Origin: Bacteroidales bacterium
GTDB lineage: Bacteria > Bacteroidota > Bacteroidia > Bacteroidales > UBA10428
Length of the DNA: 63,591 nucleotides
Assembly: GCA_016934395.1 (NCBI GenBank)
Contig: JAFGSZ010000046.1
Coordinates: 1 to 63,591 of the forward strand
Direction of reading: 5' to 3'
The notes under the pieces: generated by a model
The model's input: the letters and a program-made list of their open reading frames with translations, nothing else
What the model was told of the DNA's origin: nothing
Database searches by the model: none
Part shown: positions 8,233-17,330 of the stretch, in pieces
How positions within the stretch are numbered: position 1 is the first letter of the stretch
Layout of the letters: each line of letters begins with the position of its first letter
Program-made: the position numbers and the translations under genes

Positions 8233-10875
8233 ATGAATGTGAAAAGGGTTTTGTTTTTAATCATCACAAATTATTTTTTTTTACTATCCTACCCAAATAA
8301 AGTTCTTTTAAATGACAGCCTAAAAGCTGATATAACAATAAAAAGAATTTATAATACAGAACATATTGGAAATATCTTGCCAAAAATTGATGGGAAGCTG
8401 GATGATGCCTGCTGGATTGATGTAGGTGAATGGTCGGAAGGGTACAAACAATTTATACCGGCTGAAGGGGCAGCCCCTTCTCAAAACACGGCATTAAAAA
8501 TACTCTATGATGATGAAAATATATATGTGGCAATAAGAGCATATGATGATCCCGATAAAATCGACAAACAGAAAGGAAGGCGGGATGATTTTAAAGGTGA
8601 TATTGTAGGCGTATGTTTCGATAGTTATTTTGATCATCGTACCGGGTTTGAATTTAATCTTACGGCTTCCGGGGGAAAATTGGATATTATGTTGTTGAAC
8701 AATGGCTGGGATAAAAATTGGAATGCAGTTTGGTATGGCGAAGTAGCTTATGAAGATTCAGCATGGACTGCGGAAATGAAGATTCCACTTAGCCAGTTGC
8801 GATACAGCGAAGATGATAAACAAACCTGGGGTTTGCACGCCTGGCGATGGATAAACCGTAATCAGGAAGAAGACCAGTGGAATCTTATTCCCAGGGATAA
8901 TCCGGGAATGCTTTTTTCCATAGGTGAACTCCATGGATTACAAGATTTAAAAAGCAGCAGGCGAATAGAAATATTGCCTTATACATCCGGAAAACTTGAT
9001 TTGTATCCTAAGGAGAAAAATAATCCCTATTCTTCCGGAAAGGAATTTGCAGGGAATATAGGAATAGATGGAAAAATTGGATTATCTTCCAATTTCACGC
9101 TCGATTTTACTGTAAATCCGGATTTCGGCCAGGTTGAAGCCGATCCGGCTGAATTGAATCTGTCGGTATATGAGACATTTTATGAAGAAAAAAGGCCTTT
9201 TTTTCTGGAAGGGAACAATATTACAGATTTTTCATTAGATGACGATTTGTTGTTTTATTCCAGGCGTATTGGCAAAAAACCCTCCTATTCTTTCGAACTT
9301 AACGAAAATGAATATTCAGATGAACCTGATAATACTACTATTTTAGGAGCTGTTAAAATTTCAGGTAAATCTAAAAACGGTTTGTCTTTGGGTATTATTG
9401 AAAGCCTGACTAATACCGAATATGGAAAAATTACCCATAATGATGAGGAAGAAACACTTATGGTAGAACCTTTGTCCAATTATTTTATAGCCAGGGTACA
9501 GCAGGATATTAATAAAAGTAATACCATGATCGGCGGAATAATTACTTCTGCTAACCGCTTTTTGGATGGTTCATTAATTGCTAATCTTCCAGAGTATGCA
9601 TATACCGGAGGATTGGATTTCACGCATCATTTCAACCAAAAAACATTTTTTATTGAAGGAAAAACCGTCTTTAGTCATATTTCCGGAAATCCTGCTGCAC
9701 TAGTTGAACTGCAGGAATCATCTTCACGGTATTATCAACGACCTGATGCTTCGCATATTCAATTGGATTCTTCACTTACGAGTCTTGAGGGTTTTGGCGG
9801 AGAAATAAGCACAGGGAAAAGGAGTAATGGTCCCTGGCGGTATTCGTTAAAATTTAACTGGAAATCACCTGGACTGGAATTAAACGATCTGGGATTTATG
9901 CGTAATGCTGATAACATAGGTCTTTCCGGGCAAGTTGGGTACGAAATGAACGATCCTTTCGGGTTATTCAGAAGTTATTCGGTTTATGCCGAGTTTAGTG
10001 ATAACTGGAATTTTGCCGGTGATAACCTGAACAAATATGCTTTGGTACGGGGTGAGGGCTTGTTTACCAATAAATGGGAACTATCCGGCAGGTTTCAACG
10101 TCGCTCGGTATCAACAGATACCCGATTGTTACGCGGCGGGCCTTCTGTATCAGTAAAAGGATTTTGGGATGCATTTTTTAGAATAAAAACCGATTATTCC
10201 AAAAAGATTGGCTTTAGTTTCAGGCATCATTTTCATATTTACGATGATAAGGAATCATTCATACGGGATTTCAGTCCGGGGATTAATATTAAAATTACCC
10301 AGGCGCTTCAGATGTCAACTTACCTTGATTATTCCGGAAGAAAGGATATTTTACAATATGTTACCGAAACTAAATTTCTCGATGAACCACGGTATATTTT
10401 AGCCACAATCGACCAGAAATCTGTAGGAATGACATTCCGGATCGATTTTCCCATAACACCTGAATTATCTTTTCAATACTATGGAAATCTATATGTTTCA
10501 CTGGGCAAATATTCGAATTATAAACATATAATAGATCCTGGTGCATCAGATTATCAAACGCTTTATTCGGTTTATAATGAAAAAAATGGTGAGATCAATA
10601 TTGTTGATGGTTTGATCAACATTGATGAAGACCATAATGGGATTTATGATTATTCGTTTGAAAATCCGGATTTTAATTTTCGCGAAATGCGCTCGAACTT
10701 TGTTGCCCGATGGGAATATAAACCCGGGTCAACATTATATTTTGTATGGACAAATACAGGCAATTCAGAAAAGGGATATGAATCAAATTCCGTTATGGAG
10801 AATTTCGAAAGTTTGTTCAGTTTGAATTCGGAAAATATTTTCCTGATAAAATTTAATTACTGGTTTTCGCTATAA
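8233..10875 (+). CDS. DUF5916 outer-membrane protein with N-terminal CBM9-like domain
   Basis: About 880 aa from the ATG at 8233; a TTG at 8218 is an alternative start. A signal peptide (VKRVLFLIITNYFFLLSY) is followed by a carbohydrate-binding family 9-like beta-sandwich (about 45-235), recognisable by GKLDDACW, DDENIYVAIRAYD and the GLHAWRWINR region. The C-terminal 600 residues are the DUF5916 part, starting around FTLDFTVNPDFGQVEADPAE and YEEKRPFFLEG. They consist of aromatic-rich beta strands ending in NYWFSL, typical of an outer-membrane barrel. Such proteins are common in Bacteroidota. Their substrate is not established, so I only infer an envelope role, possibly glycan or peptide handling. 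The gene is monocistronic. Confidence 0.85.
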   Translation: MNVKRVLFLIITNYFFLLSYPNKVLLNDSLKADITIKRIYNTEHIGNILPKIDGKLDDACWIDVGEWSEGYKQFIPAEGAAPSQNTALKILYDDENIYVAIRAYDDPDKIDKQKGRRDDFKGDIVGVCFDSYFDHRTGFEFNLTASGGKLDIMLLNNGWDKNWNAVWYGEVAYEDSAWTAEMKIPLSQLRYSEDDKQTWGLHAWRWINRNQEEDQWNLIPRDNPGMLFSIGELHGLQDLKSSRRIEILPYTSGKLDLYPKEKNNPYSSGKEFAGNIGIDGKIGLSSNFTLDFTVNPDFGQVEADPAELNLSVYETFYEEKRPFFLEGNNITDFSLDDDLLFYSRRIGKKPSYSFELNENEYSDEPDNTTILGAVKISGKSKNGLSLGIIESLTNTEYGKITHNDEEETLMVEPLSNYFIARVQQDINKSNTMIGGIITSANRFLDGSLIANLPEYAYTGGLDFTHHFNQKTFFIEGKTVFSHISGNPAALVELQESSSRYYQRPDASHIQLDSSLTSLEGFGGEISTGKRSNGPWRYSLKFNWKSPGLELNDLGFMRNADNIGLSGQVGYEMNDPFGLFRSYSVYAEFSDNWNFAGDNLNKYALVRGEGLFTNKWELSGRFQRRSVSTDTRLLRGGPSVSVKGFWDAFFRIKTDYSKKIGFSFRHHFHIYDDKESFIRDFSPGINIKITQALQMSTYLDYSGRKDILQYVTETKFLDEPRYILATIDQKSVGMTFRIDFPITPELSFQYYGNLYVSLGKYSNYKHIIDPGASDYQTLYSVYNEKNGEINIVDGLINIDEDHNGIYDYSFENPDFNFREMRSNFVARWEYKPGSTLYFVWTNTGNSEKGYESNSVMENFESLFSLNSENIFLIKFNYWFSL

Positions 10876-10935
10876 ACTTTATCTACTTGTGGCCTAATTA
10901 AAAATGGCCTCAGTATAATTAGTTTCACAAAGTAA

Positions 10936-11676
10936 TTAACAAATTTTTGCTGTGTAAAACTCCCTGTTTAAGCGGGCAATATGACTTAATGAAATTTCTT
11001 TGGGGCATTCTGCTTCGCAGGCACCGGTATTTGTACAGCTACCAAATCCCAATTCATCCATTTTGGCAACCATTGCCTTAACCCGTTCACTGGCCTCAAC
11101 TTTTCCCTGGGGTAAAACGGCAAATTGAGATACCTTTGCAGCAACAAACAACATGGCAGATGCATTTTTACAGGCAGCCACACAAGCTCCACAACCAATA
11201 CATGCTGCTGCATCCATTGAAATTTCTGCCAGGTTTCTGGGAATAGGAATGGCATTCGCGTCCGGCACTCCTCCGGTATTTACAGAGATATATCCTCCGG
11301 CATGAATAATTTTATCAAATGCAATACGGTCAGCAACCAGGTCTTTAATTATTGGAAAAGGTTTTGCACGCCATGGTTCGATCACAATAGTATCACCATC
11401 CTTAAACTTTCTCATATGCAATTGGCAGGTGGTAACTGCACTATCAGGGCCATGAGGTCTTCCATTAATATATAATCCGCATGCCCCGCAAATACCTTCA
11501 CGGCAATCGTGATCAAAACATACAGGTTTTTCTAATTTATCGATTATCTGCTGGTTTAATACGTCAAGCATTTCAAGAAATGAACTGTCCGGTGAAATAT
11601 CAGTTACCTGGTAGGTGACAAATTTTCCTTTAGCTCGGGCATTTTCCTGCCTCCATATCTTTAAGGTTAAATCCAT
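10936..11676 (-). CDS. sdhB: Succinate dehydrogenase/fumarate reductase iron-sulfur subunit
   Basis: Electron-transfer subunit of respiratory complex II (succinate:quinone oxidoreductase or quinol:fumarate reductase). In 246 aa it holds a [2Fe-2S] ferredoxin domain with CREGICGAC (Cys58, 63, 66) plus a fourth Cys in TTCQLHM. A C-terminal domain follows with the cluster motifs [12 protein letters not shown] and [12 protein letters not shown] for the [4Fe-4S] and [3Fe-4S] centres. It is the last gene of a three-gene minus-strand operon, 48 bp after sdhA. The direction of catalysis cannot be set from sequence; Bacteroidota use this enzyme type for either direction. Confidence 0.95.
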   Translation of the reverse strand: MDLTLKIWRQENARAKGKFVTYQVTDISPDSSFLEMLDVLNQQIIDKLEKPVCFDHDCREGICGACGLYINGRPHGPDSAVTTCQLHMRKFKDGDTIVIEPWRAKPFPIIKDLVADRIAFDKIIHAGGYISVNTGGVPDANAIPIPRNLAEISMDAAACIGCGACVAACKNASAMLFVAAKVSQFAVLPQGKVEASERVKAMVAKMDELGFGSCTNTGACEAECPKEISLSHIARLNREFYTAKIC

Positions 11677-11724
11677 CGTTCAAAAATTAGATTTTTTAAT
11701 TCTTATTTGATTAAAAGAAAAATA

Positions 11725-13662
11725 CTATTTATAATTTCTTTGTTTTACTTCTATATTTTCATATTTCAGCAATTCTTTATGCAATACCGGATCTTTATCC
11801 GGCCCTTTATATTCCCAGGCAGCCACATACATAAAGTCTTTATCATTTCGCAAAGCTTCGCCTTCTTCAGTCTGAAATTCTTCCCTGAAATGGCCTCCGC
11901 AGGATTCTTCACGGTTCAGGGCATCGCGTGCCATTAGTTCTCCTATTTCAATAAAATCGGCAACCCGGCTGGCTTTTTCCAGTTCGGGGTTCATCTCTTC
12001 TGGTTCTCCTGGTATGCGAATATCTTTCCAGAATTCTTCTTTTAATAGCTTAAAATTCTTTAGTGCTTTTTGTAAACCTTCCTTATTGCGAGACATACCA
12101 ACAAGATCCCACAGTAACAAACCGAATTTTTTGTGAAAACTATCAACAGACTGTTTACCTTTTATATTCATTAACCGGTAGAGGCGGTCCTGCACATTTT
12201 TTACAGCTTCAGTAAATTCCGGCAGATCAGTTGAAATTTTTGGCGTCCTGATTTCATCAGCCAGGTAATTCTGGATGGTATAGGGAAGCACAAAATAGCC
12301 ATCGGCAAGTCCCTGCATTAATGCGGATGCGCCCAAACGGTTTGCTCCATGGTCTGAAAAATTGGATTCACCAATGGAATATAATCCGGGTACTGAAGTC
12401 ATTAATTCATAATCTACCCATGTTCCACCCATGGTATAATGAATTGCCGGATAAATCATCATCGGAGTTTCATAGGGATTTTCATCCACAATTTTTTCAT
12501 ACATCTGGAAAAGGTTCCCGTACCGGGCTTCCACAACTTCTTTGCCAAGCCGTTGAATAGCATCAGTAAAATCAAGGTAAACAGCCAGTCCTGTACCCAC
12601 ACCAAAACCGGCATCACAACGTTCCTTGGCAGCCCGGGAGGCAACGTCCCGTGGAACAAGGTTTCCAAAAGCCGGGTATCTTCTTTCCAGATAATAGTCT
12701 CTGGCTTCTTCTGGAATATCGGTAGGTTTCAGTTTCCCTGCGCGAATGGCTTCAGCATCTTCTTGTTTCTTTGGTACCCAAATCCGGCCGTCATTACGCA
12801 AACTTTCACTCATAAGGGTTAGTTTTGACTGAAAGCTTCCATGCACAGGAATACATGTTGGATGGATTTGCACAAATGCCGGATTGGCAAAAAAGGATCC
12901 TTTTTTATAAATCTGCCAGGCAGCGCTTCCGTTGGAACCCATGGCATTGGTAGAAAGGAAAAATGCATTTCCATAACCTCCGGATGCAATAACTACAGCG
13001 TGGGCTGCATGTCTTTCAATTTCTCCTGATATAAGGTTACGGGTTATAATTCCTCTTGCTTTGCCATCAACCAATACCACATCAAGCATCTCATTGCGTG
13101 TGAATATTTTTACCGTTCCTTTGTGTATCTGCCGACTCAGCGCTCCATAAGCGCCAAGCAATAATTGTTGCCCGGTTTGCCCTCTGGCATAAAAAGTACG
13201 CGATACCTGCGCCCCTCCAAATGAACGGTTGTCGAGCAGCCCGCCATATTCACGTGCAAAAGGAACACCCTGGGCCACACATTGGTCAATTATATTATTG
13301 CTGACTTCTGCAAGCCGATATACATTCGCTTCCCGCGACCTGTAGTCACCACCCTTTATGGTATCATAAAAAAGACGATAAACACTATCACCATCATTCT
13401 GGTAGTTCTTTGCAGCATTAATTCCACCCTGGGCAGCAATACTATGTGCCCTGCGCGGACTATCCTGGTAACAAAAGGCTTTTACATTAAATCCCAATTC
13501 TCCAAGACTTGCAGCTGCGGAAGCCCCTGCAAGTCCCGTTCCTACAACGATGATATCAAGTTTTCGCTTATTGGCAGGATTCACCAGCTTTTGTATTGCC
13601 TTATAATTTGTCCATTTTTCTGCAAGGGGTCCATCCGGAATTTTTGAGTTCAGCGTAGCCAT
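11725..13662 (-). CDS. sdhA: Succinate dehydrogenase/fumarate reductase flavoprotein subunit
   Basis: Catalytic subunit, 645 aa, with covalently bound FAD, interconverting succinate and fumarate at the cytosolic face. The Rossmann motif [10 protein letters not shown] is at about 42-51. [14 protein letters not shown] contains the His that normally binds FAD covalently. Substrate-site segments HPTCIP and [10 protein letters not shown] are intact, as is [20 protein letters not shown]. The length and the HSIAAQGG form match the Bacteroidota/epsilon-type enzyme used with a single five-helix cytochrome b. The gene lies 21 bp after the cytochrome gene and 48 bp before sdhB, so the three are one operon. 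Confidence 0.95.
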   Translation of the reverse strand: MATLNSKIPDGPLAEKWTNYKAIQKLVNPANKRKLDIIVVGTGLAGASAAASLGELGFNVKAFCYQDSPRRAHSIAAQGGINAAKNYQNDGDSVYRLFYDTIKGGDYRSREANVYRLAEVSNNIIDQCVAQGVPFAREYGGLLDNRSFGGAQVSRTFYARGQTGQQLLLGAYGALSRQIHKGTVKIFTRNEMLDVVLVDGKARGIITRNLISGEIERHAAHAVVIASGGYGNAFFLSTNAMGSNGSAAWQIYKKGSFFANPAFVQIHPTCIPVHGSFQSKLTLMSESLRNDGRIWVPKKQEDAEAIRAGKLKPTDIPEEARDYYLERRYPAFGNLVPRDVASRAAKERCDAGFGVGTGLAVYLDFTDAIQRLGKEVVEARYGNLFQMYEKIVDENPYETPMMIYPAIHYTMGGTWVDYELMTSVPGLYSIGESNFSDHGANRLGASALMQGLADGYFVLPYTIQNYLADEIRTPKISTDLPEFTEAVKNVQDRLYRLMNIKGKQSVDSFHKKFGLLLWDLVGMSRNKEGLQKALKNFKLLKEEFWKDIRIPGEPEEMNPELEKASRVADFIEIGELMARDALNREESCGGHFREEFQTEEGEALRNDKDFMYVAAWEYKGPDKDPVLHKELLKYENIEVKQRNYK

Positions 13663-13683
13663 AATCTGTTTCCTTTCAAAATT

Positions 13684-14352
13684 CTATTTAAAGAAATATA
13701 CGTAAAGTGGAATAATGGTAAAACCTACCGTAATAATGAGGGTGCAGATTATTCCAATTTTTTTTATTATCGGGGTATATACTTTGTGATTAATTCCCAG
13801 GGTTTGAAATGCGGATTGAAAACCATGTAATAAATGAAATGACATAAACACAAAGGATAGTATATATCCTATCACAAATGCGGGCATTTTAAATTTTTGA
13901 AGAACAAGTGCGGCAAGATCATGGTACTCTTTACCGTTATAGTTTACAATTTCTACAGCATTGGTGAATTTTGATTTAAAGTAAAAATCGATCATATGAA
14001 TGGTTAAAAATATGAATATAATTACAGCTGTATGAATCATAAATTTCGAAAAGAATGAGGTTTGGGAATTATTGGTTTTGTTATAACCAATTGGTCTTGA
14101 TAACCAGTTTTTAACCTGTAGTATCAAACCATAAAATATATGCAGTATAAAACCTCCAAATAAAAATATTTCAAAAACCTTTATCACAATATTATGTGCC
14201 ATAAAATGAGCAGCAACATTAAAAGCCTGCCTGGAATCCATTAAAATTAAAAGGTTAACGCCAAGATGCACTAGTAAAAACAATACTAAGAAAATGCCCA
14301 ACAAAGCCATCATTAGTTTTTTACCAATAGATGAAGTAAAAATGTTACTCAT
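13684..14352 (-). CDS. sdhC: Succinate dehydrogenase/fumarate reductase cytochrome b subunit
   Basis: Membrane anchor of complex II, 222 aa with five transmembrane segments. The N-terminal SIGKKLMMALLGIFLVLFLLVHL (spanning about 7-29) is the family's first helix. Histidines in the helices (HLGVN, HIFYGLI, HMIDF, HLLHG) are candidates for the two axial heme b pairs. One five-helix subunit rather than separate SdhC and SdhD is the type B arrangement, consistent with the flavoprotein. It is the first gene of the operon and is divergent from the M24 peptidase gene at 14483, with 130 bp of AT-rich DNA between them that must hold both promoters. Confidence 0.93.
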   Translation of the reverse strand: MSNIFTSSIGKKLMMALLGIFLVLFLLVHLGVNLLILMDSRQAFNVAAHFMAHNIVIKVFEIFLFGGFILHIFYGLILQVKNWLSRPIGYNKTNNSQTSFFSKFMIHTAVIIFIFLTIHMIDFYFKSKFTNAVEIVNYNGKEYHDLAALVLQKFKMPAFVIGYILSFVFMSFHLLHGFQSAFQTLGINHKVYTPIIKKIGIICTLIITVGFTIIPLYVYFFK

Positions 14353-14482
14353 TACAGAATTTTTAAAATAAGTTAATTAAATTGCATTCCCGGTAAATTT
14401 GAAAAACACACAAATTTATTTACTAATTTACTTTTTTACATCTCATTAATTACAATTCATTCAATTTAGAAAAAATATAAAT

Positions 14483-15772
14483 ATGAAGTACGATTTGGTG
14501 AATGCTAATTTATTTAAAAAAAACCGGAAAAAACTTGCTGAAAAACTTTCATCTTCTTCAATGGCTGTTATTCATGCCAATGATGAGATGCCGAGAAACG
14601 GGGACCAGTTTTTCCCGTACAGGCAAAATTCGGATTTTTTTTATCTTACAGGTATAGAACAGGAAAAATCGGTATTGGTTTTATGTCCCGGAATTGCAGA
14701 TGAAAAGTTAAGGGAAATTCTTTTTATAAGAAAAAGTAATAAAAATCTTGAAATTTGGGAAGGACATAAATTAGATTTGGATGAAGCCAAAGAAATCTCT
14801 GGAGTCTCCCAGGTAAAATTCCTGGAAGAAATGGATGCTACGCTTCTAACCATGTTGTTTGAAATTTCTGATATATATCTGAACCTTCCGGAATTTGCCA
14901 AGTTTAAGCCTGAAATCGAAAGCAGAGATTTTAGGTTTTTAAACGAACTTAAAAATAAATATCCCTTACATTCCTATAAGCGGCTTGCTCCTTTCCTAAA
15001 AGAATTGAGGTTAACTAAAGAGCAGGAAGAAATCGAGCTGATAAAAAAGGCCTGTAGCATTACCGGAGATTCATTTCATCGTATATTGCGATTTGTTAAA
15101 CCCGGAGTTCTGGAGTTTGAGGTGGAAGCTGAATTTACACACGAATTTATTAAGCAGGGTGCTGTGGGGCATGCTTATCCGCCCATTGTGGCTTCAGGAA
15201 AAAACGCCTGTGTGTTGCACTATGTTGAAAATGATAAAATATGCAACAACGGTGAACTTCTGCTTATGGATTTTGGTGCGGAATATGCCAATTATTCCAG
15301 TGATTGCAGCCGGACAATACCCGTAAACGGAAAATTCACTAAAAGACAGCGTGAGTTATATGAAGCCACACTGAGGGTATTTAATTATGCTAAAAGCCTT
15401 ATGGTTCCGGGCACAACAATTAATAAATTTCATAAAGAAGTATGTAAATTATGGGAAGAGGAACATATAAAACTCGGGTTATATACAAAAAAGGATGTAG
15501 CTAATCAGGATAAGGATAATCCACTTTGGTTTAATTATTATATGCATGGTACTTCGCATTTTATGGGACTTGATGTGCACGATGTGGGAACAAAAGATAC
15601 TGAATTTAAACCCGGAATGATATTAACCTGTGAACCTGGTATTTATATTCCAAATGAACAGGTGGGAATACGACTTGAAAACGACATTCTTATTACTACA
15701 GACGGAAATGAAGATCTTATGGCAAATATTCCCATTGAGCCTGATGAGATTGAAACTATAATGAATTCTTAA
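14483..15772 (+). CDS. pepP: Xaa-Pro aminopeptidase (M24 family)
   Basis: Cytosolic dinuclear-metal exopeptidase, 429 aa, releasing the residue before an N-terminal proline. The N-terminal domain (about 1-170) contains the AMP_N signature region FPYRQNSDFFYLTGIEQE. The catalytic domain has the Asp ligands in LLMDFGAEY and SSDCSRT, His in MHGTSHFMG, and Glu in CEPGIY and GIRLENDI. It resembles aminopeptidase P more closely than the paralogue at 6.7 kb, which lacks the FPYRQ form. It is followed 11 bp later by an alpha/beta hydrolase, probably in the same transcript. Confidence 0.92.
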   Translation: MKYDLVNANLFKKNRKKLAEKLSSSSMAVIHANDEMPRNGDQFFPYRQNSDFFYLTGIEQEKSVLVLCPGIADEKLREILFIRKSNKNLEIWEGHKLDLDEAKEISGVSQVKFLEEMDATLLTMLFEISDIYLNLPEFAKFKPEIESRDFRFLNELKNKYPLHSYKRLAPFLKELRLTKEQEEIELIKKACSITGDSFHRILRFVKPGVLEFEVEAEFTHEFIKQGAVGHAYPPIVASGKNACVLHYVENDKICNNGELLLMDFGAEYANYSSDCSRTIPVNGKFTKRQRELYEATLRVFNYAKSLMVPGTTINKFHKEVCKLWEEEHIKLGLYTKKDVANQDKDNPLWFNYYMHGTSHFMGLDVHDVGTKDTEFKPGMILTCEPGIYIPNEQVGIRLENDILITTDGNEDLMANIPIEPDEIETIMNS

Positions 15773-15783
15773 AGGTTAATAAA

Positions 15784-16587
15784 ATGAAAAAGTCAGTAAA
15801 ATTTCAAGATGCTAAATTGTTTTTTAGTGACGAAGGATCGGGTTTTCCTGTAGTGTTGATTCACGGATATCTGGAATCTTCACAAATATGGGGCAGATTT
15901 GCCAGAGAGCTGGCTAAAGAAAACAGGGTTATAAGTATAGATTTACCGGGACATGGTGACTCTGAAGTAATTGCTGAAATCCATACCATGGAGCTGATGG
16001 CTGAAAGTTTACAGTTTTTATTATCAGATCAGCAAATTGAAAAATGTCTGATTTTCGGTCATTCCATGGGAGGTTATGTGACCATGGCTTTTGCGGAATT
16101 GTTTCCGGAAATGCTGACCGGATACTGCCTGTTTCATTCTACACCATTTGCTGATAATAATGAGAAAAAAGAAAACCGTGACCGGGAAATAGAACTGGTA
16201 AAACAAGGTAAAAAAGAACTGATTATTAATACCAATATACCAAAAGGTTTTGCTACAAATAACCTGGAGTTTTTTAATACTGAAGTTAAAAGAGTAAAAG
16301 AAATAGCTTTAAATACACCGGAGAAAGGCATAGTTGCTATTCTTGAAGGAATGAAACGCAGACCGGACAGATCAGGAATAATAAAAAAATCAAATATTTC
16401 CTTTTTATGGATACTTGGTAAAAATGATAATTATATCGATTATAATACCATTCGACCAAAAATTGAGGTGAACGAATTGGGTGCTCTGGCCGTACTGGAT
16501 AATTCTGGTCACATGGGTTTTATAGAAGAATTACCCATAGTTCTTGATGTTGCCCGTGATTTTATTTCAGAATGTATGGCCCGCTAA
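15784..16587 (+). CDS. Alpha/beta-fold hydrolase
   Basis: 267-aa soluble alpha/beta hydrolase. The oxyanion strand is VVLIHGYLESSQIW (about 22-35), the nucleophile elbow is GHSMGG with Ser at about 95, and a DLPGHGDS segment lies between them. The late acid is probably the Asp in LGKNDNYID and the His is in NSGHMGF near 241, so the triad looks complete. The substrate is unknown; similar proteins include esterases and haloperoxidase-like enzymes. The gene begins 11 bp after pepP and is likely co-transcribed with it. Confidence 0.85.
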   Translation: MKKSVKFQDAKLFFSDEGSGFPVVLIHGYLESSQIWGRFARELAKENRVISIDLPGHGDSEVIAEIHTMELMAESLQFLLSDQQIEKCLIFGHSMGGYVTMAFAELFPEMLTGYCLFHSTPFADNNEKKENRDREIELVKQGKKELIINTNIPKGFATNNLEFFNTEVKRVKEIALNTPEKGIVAILEGMKRRPDRSGIIKKSNISFLWILGKNDNYIDYNTIRPKIEVNELGALAVLDNSGHMGFIEELPIVLDVARDFISECMAR

Positions 16588-16645
16588 ATGCTTTGGGATT
16601 GGTCATAAAAGGATAAAATTTTCAGTATTCAGGATACAGGCTTGT

Positions 16646-17233
16646 TTATACAGAGGCAATATTAATTGCATCCTCATCCCATAATGCAGCATTATGAATA
16701 GAATGCATTAATTCATCAGGTTGGTTTATAACTGTCCACATAGTGGTGTGGTCTTTCCTGATGAATTTTTCCTGTACCATTTTGTCGAACAAATCAATTA
16801 AAGAATTATAATATCCATCTGTATTTAGTATTAAAATTGGCTTTGTAAATTTTCCAAGACGTTTCAGTGAAATTACTTCCAATAATTCTTCAACTGTTCC
16901 GGTTCCACCGGGAAGGGCTATAACCGCATCAACTTTTTTTATTAAAAGTTTTTTTCGTTCATGCATGTCCTTTACCACAGTCATTTTCTTAACTTTTTTA
17001 TGTCCCCATTCTACTTTTAACATAAATTTTGGAATTACGCCTTCGATTTTTCCTTTATGTTCAAGCATATAGTCGGCAAGTGCTCCCATTAAACCTACAG
17101 CGCCTCCCCCGTAAACAGCAGTTATGTTATTCTCAACAAGTACTTTTGCCAGCCTTTTTGTAGCGTCATAATACTTTTGGTCAATAGCCCTGCTGGAAGC
17201 ACAATAAATAGTGATCCGTCTAATAGTATTCAA
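16646..17233 (-). CDS. LOG-family (TIGR00730) Rossmann-fold protein
   Basis: 195 aa with both signatures of the LOG/lysine decarboxylase-like family: GGGAVGLMG (about 41-49) and PGGTGTVEEL (about 108-117). Characterised members are cytokinin riboside 5'-monophosphate phosphoribohydrolases that split nucleoside 5'-monophosphates into base and ribose 5-phosphate. The older lysine decarboxylase label is wrong for this motif. In a bacterium the physiological role is probably nucleotide metabolism or clean-up, which is inference. It lies downstream of nrdJ on the same strand, but a strong terminator separates them, so it probably has its own promoter. Confidence 0.9.
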   Translation of the reverse strand: MNTIRRITIYCASSRAIDQKYYDATKRLAKVLVENNITAVYGGGAVGLMGALADYMLEHKGKIEGVIPKFMLKVEWGHKKVKKMTVVKDMHERKKLLIKKVDAVIALPGGTGTVEELLEVISLKRLGKFTKPILILNTDGYYNSLIDLFDKMVQEKFIRKDHTTMWTVINQPDELMHSIHNAALWDEDAINIASV

Positions 17234-17261
17234 TGCAATAATGAGTTACAAGTTAGAATAG

Positions 17262-17295
17262 AAATTAAAAAAGAAAGGGACACAGCCCTTTCTTT
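17262..17295 (-). terminator. Intrinsic terminator after nrdJ
   Basis: Read on the minus strand: perfect 10-bp stem AAAGAAAGGG/CCCTTTCTTT (plus-strand arms 17270-17279 and 17286-17295) with a 6-nt loop, followed by a run of T. It starts 36 nt after the nrdJ stop codon and insulates the LOG-family gene. Confidence 0.85.
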
Positions 17296-17330
17296 ACAAA
17301 GCATTCGGCATAAAAAGGAATTACTACCCT

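Noticed and set aside
10880-10920. GGCC repeats near 10890-10910 as a terminator for the DUF5916 or sdhB gene
   Set aside because: Only a 4-bp self-complementary core with mismatched flanks and no T-run.
12439-13647. Several plus-strand open frames inside the sdhA region
   Set aside because: They lie opposite a highly conserved flavoprotein and encode Cys/Ser-rich non-family peptides.
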